Of a stretch of 64,000 bases of DNA, positions 18,917 through 26,410 are shown one piece after another (the stretch's first letter is position 1; each line of letters starts with the position of its first letter). The DNA is from Zhongshania aliphaticivorans (GTDB lineage Bacteria > Pseudomonadota > Gammaproteobacteria > Pseudomonadales > Spongiibacteraceae): the NCBI RefSeq assembly GCF_001586255.1, contig NZ_CP014544.1, positions 1,333,501 to 1,397,500 of the forward strand, given 5' to 3'. Position numbers and translations under genes: made by a program. A model generated the notes under the pieces. The model ran no database searches and was not told the origin of the DNA. It worked only from the letters and a program-made list of their open reading frames with translations.

Positions 18917-19644
18917 ACGGTCACGCCGCTTACCTCGATGTTCAAAACGGCAGTCGCGAAGACCTCGTTAGCCGACATGCGCCTTTGGTAAAGCGGATTG
19001 CCTATCATTTGGTTAGCCGTCTGCCCGCCAGTGTTGAGGTAGACGATTTGATTCAGGCCGGGATGATCGGTTTACTCGAGGCGGGTAGCCACTATCAGGC
19101 CGATAAAGGCGCGAGTTTCGAAACCTACGCCAGTATTCGTATTCGCGGTGCCATGATTGACCAAATGCGCCAGAGCGGCTGGGCGCCGCGCTCAGTAACT
19201 CGCCAGTTGCGCGAAATGACCGAGGCGGTGCGCCGCACCGAGGCTCGTCTAGGGCGCGAAGCGGGAAGCGCAGATATTGCTGCAGAAATGGGGGTTTCCC
19301 TCAATGAATACCATGAACTGTTACGCGATACCAGCTCAGTACGCTTATTTAGTTTGGAGCAAGTTGGCGAAGGCGAGCAGGAACCCGCTGACATCGGCGG
19401 CGGTGACGATCGCTACGCCCCACTAGAAAATGTATTAGAAGATGATTTTCAGAAGGCCCTCGCGACCCATATTAATAGCCTGCCCGAGCGCGAAAAGCTG
19501 GTCATGGCGCTGTATTACGACAGTGGTTTAAACCTCAAAGAAGTCGGTGAGGTTATGGACGTTAGCGAGTCACGGGTATGTCAGATTCATAGCCAAGCGA
19601 TAGTGCGCTTAAAAAGTCGACTTACCGACTGGACGGCAAGCTAG
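18913..19644 (+). CDS. fliA: RNA polymerase sigma factor FliA (sigma28)
   Basis: FliA directs transcription of late flagellar and chemotaxis genes and is held by FlgM until hook completion. The 243-residue protein has region 2 (VDDLIQAGMIGLLEAGSHYQ, then FETYASIRIRGAMIDQMRQS). Region 3 is near residues 85-140 and the region 4 helix-turn-helix near residues 205-235 (NLKEVGEVMDVSESRVCQIH). It starts with GTG at 18913 inside the fleN stop (GTGA overlap), so the two are translationally coupled. A matching target promoter lies before flgM. Confidence 0.97.
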   Translation: MNGHAAYLDVQNGSREDLVSRHAPLVKRIAYHLVSRLPASVEVDDLIQAGMIGLLEAGSHYQADKGASFETYASIRIRGAMIDQMRQSGWAPRSVTRQLREMTEAVRRTEARLGREAGSADIAAEMGVSLNEYHELLRDTSSVRLFSLEQVGEGEQEPADIGGGDDRYAPLENVLEDDFQKALATHINSLPEREKLVMALYYDSGLNLKEVGEVMDVSESRVCQIHSQAIVRLKSRLTDWTAS

Positions 19645-19662
19645 CCTTGCGGAGTGAATATT

Positions 19663-20103
19663 ATGGATACGAATCATCAGTTTTCCGCTTTAATTGGTAA
19701 TTGGTTTGGTAGCTTGGGCGAGGCGTCGCTGCTCGGCTTGCTGCTGAGTGTCGTCGGTGTGGGTTTATTATTATTTGCACTGAAATCTCGGCGAACCAGC
19801 ACCGAAGACGGCCCGCAAGCGCCGACGGCGGATGATAAAATTGCCCAGCTTGAGAAAAAAATTGAGTTTCAAAACTCTGCGATGAGCCTATTGGGTGAGC
19901 GCGTTACCGCGCTAGAGGAATACCTGGAAATGATCGGCTCTCGTCAACAGCGTCAAGATGCTGACAAAAAAGATGTACGCTTTTACCAGCAGGCCATTGG
20001 CCTTGCGGATACAGGCCTTAGCGCCCAAGAACTTGCTCAGCGCTGCGGTATTTCTGCGTCAGAAGCGGATTTGATTACGATGCTGTATCAGAAGGCGCAT
20101 TGA
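19663..20103 (+). CDS. DUF2802 protein of the flagellar locus
   Basis: Its function is unknown. The protein has one N-terminal membrane segment (about residues 20-40, SLLGLLLSVVGVGLLLFALK), a coiled-coil region (about 55-95) and a C-terminal helix-turn-helix-like DUF2802 domain (GLSAQELAQRCGISASEADL). The ATG at 19663 is preferred over the GTG at 19654 because GGAG at 19651 gives good spacing to it. DUF2802 genes are recurrent neighbours of flagellar and chemotaxis genes in gammaproteobacteria, so a motility role is plausible. It is the last gene of the flhA-fliA run, 18 bp after fliA, and faces leuA across a large inverted repeat. Confidence 0.85.
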   Translation: MDTNHQFSALIGNWFGSLGEASLLGLLLSVVGVGLLLFALKSRRTSTEDGPQAPTADDKIAQLEKKIEFQNSAMSLLGERVTALEEYLEMIGSRQQRQDADKKDVRFYQQAIGLADTGLSAQELAQRCGISASEADLITMLYQKAH

Positions 20104-20112
20104 GTTTGTGAG

Positions 20113-20216
20113 TCGGACGTCTGGCGTCGGAAGTCTGACGCTAAAAAGGCAATTCACTTCCATCATACTTCAATTTTTTGACTTTCGTCCGACGTCAGAC
20201 GCCGGACATCCGACCC
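20113..20216. repeat. 30-bp imperfect inverted repeat between convergent genes
   Basis: Two 30-base arms flank the fliA-operon end and the leuA end: about 20113-20142 (GTCGGACGTCTGGCGTCGGA and on) and about 20186-20215. The right arm, reverse-complemented, matches the left at 24 of 30 positions, and several mismatches are G:U-tolerant. Each arm itself contains repeated GTCnGAC-like heptamers. Placement between two converging stops suggests a two-way transcription barrier, though the approximately 43-base loop and short T-tract are not classical for an intrinsic terminator. Confidence 0.65.
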
Positions 20217-20220
20217 GCTT

Positions 20221-21897
20221 TTAAGCGGCTTTTGCTTGCTCCACTGCCTGACTCGCTGCACTTAGCACTGCCTGCAATGACGCGGTAACCACATCGCGGT
20301 GCATGGCGACGCCAATGTAGCGCTGATTATTGATCGACAGATGTACATAGGCTACAGCCTGAGAGGCGGTGCCGGTGTCTAGTGCGTGTTCGCGGTAGTC
20401 GAGCACTTCTACTTTGTCGCCAAATTCCTGCTGCCAGGCGTTGACCAGCGCGCTGATCGCGCCATCGCCGTGGCCTTGTAATGCGATTTCTTTGCCTTGG
20501 TATTTAAAGCTCAGGCTCAATTGATCTTGGCCGTGGTTTTCGGCATTGTTTTGGCTAATGGCGAAATGACTTAATTCGGTGTCGCGCGCTGTTTGCAGAT
20601 AGTGTTCGTCGAACAGTTCCCATATTTGCTTGGCGCTAACTTCACCGGCAATTTCCTCGGCCTTAGCCTGTACTGCCCGACTGGCGTCGATTTGCAGCCA
20701 GCGCGGTAGTTGCAGTCCATAGTCGTTTTCCAGTACCCAGCTCACGCCGCCTTTACCTGATTGACTGTTAATGCGAATCACGGCTTCGTAGCTGCGCCCA
20801 AGGTCAGCGGGGTCTATTGGTAAATACGCGACTTGCCAGGGTTCGTTTTCGCTCTGCTTGCCTAGGCACTTGCGAATGGCATCTTGATGGCTACCTGAAA
20901 ACGCAGTAAATACCAGCTCACCGGCATAGGGGTGGCGAGGGTGCAGGGGTATCGTTGTACAGTGCTCAACAACGGCAATGATCTCGTCCATGTCGGCTAA
21001 GTTCAGTTTTGGGTCTACGCCTTGGCTGTAAAGGTTCATGGCCATGGTGACAATATCCATATTGCCGGTGCGCTCGCCATTACCCAGTAGGGTGCCTTCA
21101 ACTCGGTCGGCACCGGCCATGACCGCAAGCTCGCCGGCAGCAACGCCACAGCCGCGATCATTGTGGGTGTGAACCGACACGGTAATGTCTTTGCGATACT
21201 GCGTGTGGCGGCAAAACCATTCCACTTGGTCGGCAAATACGTTGGGGCTGGCGCACTCGACGGTGGCGGGCAGATTAATAATGATTGGCGCGCCGGTGTC
21301 ACGCCACTCGGCGATAACCGCGTCACTGATTTCAACCGCAAAATCGACTTCGGTGCTGCTGAAGCTTTCTGGCGAGTATTGAAACGACCACTTTGTTTCG
21401 GGATTGCGCGCTGCATATTCTTTTACCCAGCGCGCGCCTTGTACGGCAATCGCCGTTATCCCGTCGCGTTCCAAGCCAAATACCCGCTCGCGCTGCACCG
21501 GGCTGGTGGAATTGTAAACGTGAATAATGGCTTGCTTTGCGCCTTTAAGAGCCTCGTAGCTGCGGGCGATTAATTCTTCCCTTGCCTGGGTTAAGACTTG
21601 AACCGTGACATTATCCGGAATGCGATCACCGTCAATTAGGGCGCGAACAAAGTCAAAATCGGGCTGAGAGGCGGCGGGAAAACCCACTTCAATTTGGGTG
21701 AAGCCGAGTTTGACCAGCAAATCCCACATCCGCAATTTTTGCTGTACCGTCATGGGTTCAACCAAGGCCTGGTTACCGTCACGAAGGTCCACAGAGCACC
21801 ACTGGGGCGCTTGGCTGATGGTGTTGTTGGGCCACTGGCGGTCAGTCATGACAATTGCCGGTGTCGCGCGGTATTTGCGGTGGTTAAAGTCGGCCAT
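20221..21897 (-). CDS. leuA: 2-isopropylmalate synthase, long form
   Basis: LeuA condenses acetyl-CoA with 2-oxoisovalerate, the committed step of leucine synthesis. The 558-residue protein is of the long class. The active-site motif DLRDGNQALVEPM is at residues 38-50. The metal-binding motif HTHNDRGC and the loop GNGERTGNMDI follow in the TIM barrel. The C-terminal regulatory LeuA dimer domain occupies about residues 430-550 (SLSFKYQGKEIALQGHGDGA). The gene stands alone, convergent to the flagellar operon. A hairpin and a possible short upstream frame precede it at 21907-21987. Confidence 0.96.
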   Translation of the reverse strand: MADFNHRKYRATPAIVMTDRQWPNNTISQAPQWCSVDLRDGNQALVEPMTVQQKLRMWDLLVKLGFTQIEVGFPAASQPDFDFVRALIDGDRIPDNVTVQVLTQAREELIARSYEALKGAKQAIIHVYNSTSPVQRERVFGLERDGITAIAVQGARWVKEYAARNPETKWSFQYSPESFSSTEVDFAVEISDAVIAEWRDTGAPIIINLPATVECASPNVFADQVEWFCRHTQYRKDITVSVHTHNDRGCGVAAGELAVMAGADRVEGTLLGNGERTGNMDIVTMAMNLYSQGVDPKLNLADMDEIIAVVEHCTTIPLHPRHPYAGELVFTAFSGSHQDAIRKCLGKQSENEPWQVAYLPIDPADLGRSYEAVIRINSQSGKGGVSWVLENDYGLQLPRWLQIDASRAVQAKAEEIAGEVSAKQIWELFDEHYLQTARDTELSHFAISQNNAENHGQDQLSLSFKYQGKEIALQGHGDGAISALVNAWQQEFGDKVEVLDYREHALDTGTASQAVAYVHLSINNQRYIGVAMHRDVVTASLQAVLSAASQAVEQAKAA

Positions 21898-21962
21898 GAT
21901 GGATCTCTATTCCTTTAAGTAAGCGCGTGCGAAGATTTGGCTGCGAATGTTTTGGTATTGAA

Positions 21963-21984
21963 GCCCGGCGAGGCCGGGCGTTTT
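21963..21984. promoter_or_regulatory. GC hairpin in the leuA leader
   Basis: GCCCGGC, a GAG loop and GCCGGGC (21963-21979) form a perfect 7-bp stem, followed on the plus strand by G and TTTT. On the minus strand it lies 66 bp before the leuA ATG, with the A-rich side upstream. As drawn it resembles a terminator for plus-strand transcription, but no plus-strand gene ends here. An alternative is a leuA leader structure. A 26-codon minus-strand frame (21907-21987, product MKTPGLAGLQYQNIRSQIFA and six more residues) covers it, with only three leucines. Confidence 0.45.
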
Positions 21985-22054
21985 CATTCACTCTTGTGGT
22001 GTAAGAGCTTGGTCGCGTGTTCAGTTTGCGGGGTGTTGCAAGCTGGCTGGCGAT

Positions 22055-22080
22055 AACTGTGAAGGGGTAACTTCACGGTT
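22055..22080. repeat. Inverted repeat in the leuA/Lrp intergenic region
   Basis: AACTGTGAAG and CTTCACGGTT form a 10-bp near-perfect inverted repeat (one wobble pair) around the six bases GGGTAA. It lies between leuA and the divergent Lrp/AsnC-type gene, where an operator is plausible. A separate perfect 11-bp palindrome, GCATATTATGC, is at 22176-22186, just before the Lrp-type gene. Neither has been matched to a known binding consensus. Confidence 0.4.
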
Positions 22081-22214
22081 CCCAGTATAGAGATAGCGGC
22101 GCAGCAGGTGATTGCGAACTTAGTGTTAAAAAGACGTTTAATGTGCTAATAATTGCTGAGTTTTAATTTTTATTGGCATATTATGCTCATAAATACGGAT
22201 GTGGTGATTTTATT

Positions 22215-22679
22215 GTGAAGTTAGACGCCTATGATAAGCGGATTTTAGAAGCCCTACAGGCCGATGGCCGACTCAGCAACCAAGAGCTAGCAGATCGCAT
22301 TGGTTTGTCGCCGTCACCCTGTTTGCGACGGGTGCGTAGGCTAGAGGAGAGCGGGGTGCTGGCCGGTTATCGGGCCCTGCTCAATGCGCGAGCGCTCGGT
22401 CTGAATCTCATGGCGTTTATTCATATCAGTATGGACAGGCACACCCCTGAACGGTTTGAAAATTTTGAGCGCCATGTGGCCGCGTGTGCCGAGGTTTTAG
22501 AGTGCCATTTAATCACTGGCCAGGCGGCCGATTACCTGCTCAAAGTCATTGTGGCGGATATGGATGGCTTTCAGGCCTTGCTATTAAATAAGATTACTCG
22601 AATTGATGGTGTCACCGGCGTACACTCCAGTTTTGTTATGAAGTCGCCAGTGAGTAAGACTGCCTTACCCTTGCTGTAA
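22215..22679 (+). CDS. Lrp/AsnC family transcriptional regulator
   Basis: This is a DNA-binding feast/famine regulator. The 154-residue protein has an N-terminal helix-turn-helix (LDAYDKRILEALQADGRLSN, then QELADRIGLSPSPCLRRVRR) and a C-terminal RAM ligand-binding domain (about residues 70-145). The frame extends upstream to 22173, but the family usually starts a few residues before LDAYDKRIL. The GTG at 22215 has GGTGA 7 bp upstream and is chosen. The divergent position to leuA makes amino-acid-linked control of leuA or of itself a reasonable inference. The effector is unknown. Confidence 0.9.
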   Translation: MKLDAYDKRILEALQADGRLSNQELADRIGLSPSPCLRRVRRLEESGVLAGYRALLNARALGLNLMAFIHISMDRHTPERFENFERHVAACAEVLECHLITGQAADYLLKVIVADMDGFQALLLNKITRIDGVTGVHSSFVMKSPVSKTALPLL

Positions 22680-22784
22680 TGACGATTAACTCCGCCTGGG
22701 GCCTGTTTGCTGGCTATATAAGATAAGGCTGAAGGCGGCGCTGGGGTTGAACATACTGTTTGATTAATTCTAAGGAGCACAGAA

Positions 22785-23150
22785 ATGGAACGAATTTTTG
22801 CAGCAAATCTTGATGAGATCGAAGAGGGCGCCTTCTTAAACAAAACCTTGGGCGGCGCCAAAGTATTGTTAACCAAAGTGAATGGCCAGATCTGCGCGGT
22901 AGAAAACCGCTGTCCACACCTTGGCTTGCCCTTGGGCAAAGGTAAAATTTGCGATGGCGCGGTGACCTGTCCGTTTCATGGTTCTAGCTTTAATTTACTA
23001 ACAGGCGAAAATATCGACTGGACAAATGCCTTCATCGGCATGCCCATGCCGGGCTGGACGCATAAGTTAATCGCCCTTGGTAAAGCCCCAAAAGCCCTCA
23101 ATACCTTTAAAGTAGAGTGCGAAGGCGAACAAGTTTTTGTGAATGTGTGA
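22785..23150 (+). CDS. Rieske [2Fe-2S] ferredoxin-like protein
   Basis: This small cytoplasmic electron carrier has 121 residues and binds one Rieske cluster. The ligands are visible as Cys43-Pro-His45 (RCPHLGLPLG) and Cys62-x2-His65 (TCPFHGSSFN). Stand-alone Rieske proteins of this size serve as oxygenase ferredoxins or nitrite-reductase small subunits; no oxygenase is adjacent. An AAGGAG ribosome site precedes the ATG. The gene is co-directional with the DUF2721 gene 30 bp downstream. Confidence 0.92.
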   Translation: MERIFAANLDEIEEGAFLNKTLGGAKVLLTKVNGQICAVENRCPHLGLPLGKGKICDGAVTCPFHGSSFNLLTGENIDWTNAFIGMPMPGWTHKLIALGKAPKALNTFKVECEGEQVFVNV

Positions 23151-23180
23151 ATTTCTTTAAGCGTGTAATTAAGGTCCTTC

Positions 23181-23618
23181 ATGGCAGTAGAAATTGAAGT
23201 AGTCACCATCGCCCATGCGATTCAACAATCGGTTGCCCCGGTTTTTTTACTCGCGGGTATCGGCGGTATTCTCAATGTACTCACTAATCGTTTAGCGCGA
23301 ATTATTGATCGCAGCCGTTCTTTGCATCATCGCCTGGAGTCACTTAGCGTTGAGCGCGGTGTGGCGGTGAACGAAGAATTAGCCATGCTAACGCGGCGCG
23401 CTCGCGTGGTACATCGCTCTATTGGCTTTAGTACCACCAGTGCTTTGTTGGTTTGTGTGGTCATTGCCATGTTGTTTATTAGCGCGGTAATGGAGTGGAA
23501 TAGCAGCTTGGTGGTTGCGGCGCTATTCGTGTTTGCCATGGTATTTTTGATATTTGCGTTAACGGGATTTTTGCGCGAAATTCAGTTGGCAACACGGATT
23601 ATGCTTAACGGGCCGTAA
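23181..23618 (+). CDS. DUF2721 membrane protein
   Basis: The function is unknown. The 145-residue protein has three likely membrane segments: about residues 16-36 (VAPVFLLAGIGGILNVLTNR), 79-100 and 106-130. A basic, charged cytoplasmic loop with the family-typical RLARIIDRSRSLHHRLE stretch lies between segments 1 and 2. Length and topology match DUF2721. It follows the Rieske gene closely and may share its transcript. No catalytic motif was seen. Confidence 0.85.
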   Translation: MAVEIEVVTIAHAIQQSVAPVFLLAGIGGILNVLTNRLARIIDRSRSLHHRLESLSVERGVAVNEELAMLTRRARVVHRSIGFSTTSALLVCVVIAMLFISAVMEWNSSLVVAALFVFAMVFLIFALTGFLREIQLATRIMLNGP

Positions 23619-23657
23619 AGGGTAATACACCATGGTGTTTTAGGGAGGATAATCGCG

Positions 23658-24368
23658 GTGATTACATTATATGGATTTAAGCAAGCATTTGGCCTAGTCG
23701 ATGCGAGCCCTTTTGTACTTAAGGTAGACGCCTTTTTAAGAATGGCGCAATTGCCCTATAAGCTGACATCATCAGTGGCTTATCTGCGCAAATCGCCCAA
23801 GGGCAAGTTGCCGTTTATTGAAGACGGCAATGCAAAAATTGGAGATTCGAGTTTTATCTTCGAGTACTTAAATCAAAAGCCTGAAGTGACCCTGAATGAC
23901 TGGCTTAGCGCCGAGCAGCGCGCACAAGCCTACCTTATTGGCAAGTCGCTAGACGAAAACTTCTATTGGTGCTTGCTGTATTCCCGCTGGATATGTGACG
24001 ACAATTGGCCGAAAACACGGCAAGTATTTTTTGGCCATTTGCCCTTTCCATTCAGCTCGATTGTACCGTTTGCGGTGCGCCGGGCAACGCGTTCAGCGCT
24101 TTATAAACAGGGTATGGGTAGGCACAGCGCCGCAGAAATTGAACATATTTTTAATCGTTCACTTGCAAGCTTATCGACCCTCTTAGGCGATAAGCGTTAT
24201 ATAATGGGCGAGCGGGTCTGCGAGCTCGATGCCACGGTATTTGGGATGCTAGCGCAGTTTATCTTGGCTGATGTTGATAGCCGCTTTAATACCATTGCAC
24301 GTGGTTACCCTAATTTGCAGCGCTACTGCGACAACTTTGCCCAGCGCTATTATGGCGCTGCGGCGTAA
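23658..24368 (+). CDS. Glutathione S-transferase family protein (metaxin/FAX-like)
   Basis: The 236-residue protein has an N-terminal thioredoxin-like domain (about residues 1-75, with SPKGKLPFIEDGNAKIGDSS as the glutathione-binding region). The helical C-terminal domain contains a motif typical of metaxin/failed-axon-connection-like GSTs (YIMGERVCELDATVFGMLAQ). The GTG start at 23658 is used because AGGGAGG at 23642-23648 is well spaced. The physiological substrate cannot be inferred. It sits among unrelated single genes. Confidence 0.88.
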   Translation: MITLYGFKQAFGLVDASPFVLKVDAFLRMAQLPYKLTSSVAYLRKSPKGKLPFIEDGNAKIGDSSFIFEYLNQKPEVTLNDWLSAEQRAQAYLIGKSLDENFYWCLLYSRWICDDNWPKTRQVFFGHLPFPFSSIVPFAVRRATRSALYKQGMGRHSAAEIEHIFNRSLASLSTLLGDKRYIMGERVCELDATVFGMLAQFILADVDSRFNTIARGYPNLQRYCDNFAQRYYGAAA

Positions 24369-24429
24369 TCGCTTTTGTAAGCTCGGTTTTAAAGCCCCAT
24401 CTTTGATCTAAATGTGTGCGAGCAATCTC

Positions 24430-25011
24430 ATGAATATCGGTATCTATGTATACCCGAATGCCGAAGTATTGGATTTTGCCGGTCCCTTTGAAGTGTTTTC
24501 AACGGCCAATCGACTGGCTGAACGCAAAGACGCGATTAATGTCTTTTTAGTGAGTGAAAAGCCGGGCCTATTACTTGCAAGAGGTGGCTTGCAGATTACT
24601 CCCCATTACAGTTTTGCCGATCATCCCGATATCGATGTTTTGCTTGTTGTGGGTGGTGTTCACGACGAGGAGATGAGCAAGGCGCCGGTGTTGGCGTGGA
24701 TTGCCGCCCAGTCGGCGAGTAGCAAAATTACTGCCTCGGTGTGCACCGGGGTATTTTTATTGGCGGGTGCGGGGGTGGTCACCGACCAACGAGTGACCAC
24801 CCACTGGCAAGATATTGCCGATTTAAAAATGCAGTTTCCCGCCCTGCAGGTATGTGAGGGTGTGCGCTGGGTAGACTGTGGCGCGGTGGTAAGTTCGGCG
24901 GGTATTTCTGCGGGAATCGACATGAGCTTACACCTAGTGGCGCGATTGCGCAGCCTCGACCTAGCGCGGCAAACCGCAAAGCAGATGGAATTTGATTGGT
25001 CCGCAACCTAG
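24430..25011 (+). CDS. DJ-1/PfpI family protein (isonitrile hydratase-like)
   Basis: This is a class I glutamine-amidotransferase-fold protein of about 193 residues. The nucleophile-elbow cysteine lies in SVCTGVFLLAGAG (Cys105 counting from the ATG at 24430). The opening MNIGIYVYPNAEVLDFAGPF is typical of the branch containing isonitrile hydratase and the N-terminal domain of GlxA-type AraC regulators. No AraC domain follows, so it is the free-standing form. An alternative in-frame ATG is at 24412; neither start has a clear ribosome site. The exact reaction is not determinable from sequence. Confidence 0.85.
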   Translation: MNIGIYVYPNAEVLDFAGPFEVFSTANRLAERKDAINVFLVSEKPGLLLARGGLQITPHYSFADHPDIDVLLVVGGVHDEEMSKAPVLAWIAAQSASSKITASVCTGVFLLAGAGVVTDQRVTTHWQDIADLKMQFPALQVCEGVRWVDCGAVVSSAGISAGIDMSLHLVARLRSLDLARQTAKQMEFDWSAT

Positions 25012-25061
25012 CTAAATGACGGCCAGTCGACAAGGTTTTAAAATATCTTTTGGAGGTAAGC

Positions 25062-26342
25062 GTGGTAGCAAAAATAGTGGTTGTTGGCGGTGGTGCAGGT
25101 GGCTTGCCGCTGGTCACAAAATTAGGCCGCAGCTTGGGTAAACCCGGCAAAGCTGAAATTACCCTGGTCGACTGCGGCGCGAGTCATATCTGGAAGCCGC
25201 GTTTTCATGAGGTTGCCACCGGTGCAATAGACTCTGATCTCGATGCGGTGGATTATCGTGCCCACGCCTATCAAAACCATTATCACTTCGCGATGGGGCG
25301 GGTTATTGGTCTTGACCGGGAGCACAAAGAACTGATTTTAGATGAAATAGTCGGGCCGAGTGGTCGTGAGGTGCTGCCTGAACGGCGCATAAGCTACGAT
25401 TATTTGGTGATCGCGGTTGGCAGTCTAGGCAATGACTTTAATACCCTTGGAGTGCGGGAACATTGTTTGTTCTTAGATACTCGCGTTCAGGCCGATCGTT
25501 TTCACGAGCGGTTTTTAAACCATTGCATGACCGCCAATTTTAATAATAGTGCTTTGTCTATCGCCATTGTCGGGGGCGGGGCGACTGGCGTTGAACTGGC
25601 CGCAGAAATTCACCATGCGGTGGCGCTGCTAAAGCTTTATGGTCATGAACAATTGGATCGCAGTCGCTTACAGGTACATGTTATTGAAGCAGGGCCGCGC
25701 ATACTGCCCGCGCTCAAAGAAGAGATTGCCACCGCCGCGCAAACTGAGCTGGAAAAAATGGGGGTGAAAGTTCATACCAATACCAAGGTGAAAGCAGCGG
25801 ATGCCAGCGGATTTGTTACCAGCGATGACAGCCGTATTGATGCCGATATTTTGGTGTGGGCTGCGGGTATTAAAGCGCCGGATATCCTCAGCACTTTAGA
25901 ACTTGACGCTAATCGCATAAATCAATTGGTGGTAAATGAGCAGTTGCAAACTGCCGATCCGGCTGTTTTTGCGATAGGCGATTGCTGCGCCTGCGAACTC
26001 AGCCCAGGTAAAAATATTCCACCTAGAGCCCAGTCTGCTCAGCAGATGGCAATGCACATGGCCGCGAATCTAAAACGCACATTGGCCGGCCAGCCCTTGC
26101 AGGCATTTAAGTATCGCGATCACGGTTCGCTGGTGTCGCTGTCGAAGTATTCTGCGCTGGGAAATTTAATGGGGGGCGTGCGCGGCGGCAACTTCTTTAT
26201 TGAGGGTTGGTTGGCGCGGATGATGTATATCAGTTTGTATCGTCTGCACCAAGCGGCCATATACGGTTGGGCGCGCACCTTAATGTTATTGTTGGCCGGT
26301 CGATTTAATCGCTTATTGCGGCCTCGGCTGAAACTGCATTGA
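25062..26342 (+). CDS. ndh: Type II NADH dehydrogenase (NDH-2)
   Basis: NDH-2 is a single-subunit membrane-associated flavoprotein that passes electrons from NADH to quinone without pumping protons. The product has 426 residues. The FAD motif VVVGGGAGGLPLVTKLG is at the N-terminus. The NADH-binding motif SIAIVGGGATGVELAAEI is near residues 170-188, and the second FAD contact is FAIGDC near residue 308. The C-terminal amphipathic part (about residues 370-426) fits membrane attachment. The GTG at 25062 is chosen because GGAGG at 25052-25056 is 5 bp upstream. Confidence 0.93.
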   Translation: MVAKIVVVGGGAGGLPLVTKLGRSLGKPGKAEITLVDCGASHIWKPRFHEVATGAIDSDLDAVDYRAHAYQNHYHFAMGRVIGLDREHKELILDEIVGPSGREVLPERRISYDYLVIAVGSLGNDFNTLGVREHCLFLDTRVQADRFHERFLNHCMTANFNNSALSIAIVGGGATGVELAAEIHHAVALLKLYGHEQLDRSRLQVHVIEAGPRILPALKEEIATAAQTELEKMGVKVHTNTKVKAADASGFVTSDDSRIDADILVWAAGIKAPDILSTLELDANRINQLVVNEQLQTADPAVFAIGDCCACELSPGKNIPPRAQSAQQMAMHMAANLKRTLAGQPLQAFKYRDHGSLVSLSKYSALGNLMGGVRGGNFFIEGWLARMMYISLYRLHQAAIYGWARTLMLLLAGRFNRLLRPRLKLH

Positions 26343-26361
26343 GCAAAACCTAAGCTCAGAC

Positions 26362-26410
26362 ACGGCTGCAACTTTTCAGTATAGATTTGAAGAGTCGCAG
26401 CCGTTTTATA
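26362..26410. terminator. Bidirectional terminator between ndh and the OYE gene
   Basis: ACGGCTGC (26362-26369) pairs perfectly with GCAGCCGT (26397-26404), followed by TTTATA on the plus strand. It lies between two convergent stops (26342 plus, 26411 minus). The 27-base loop is large, so it is a moderate rather than strong candidate. Confidence 0.6.
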
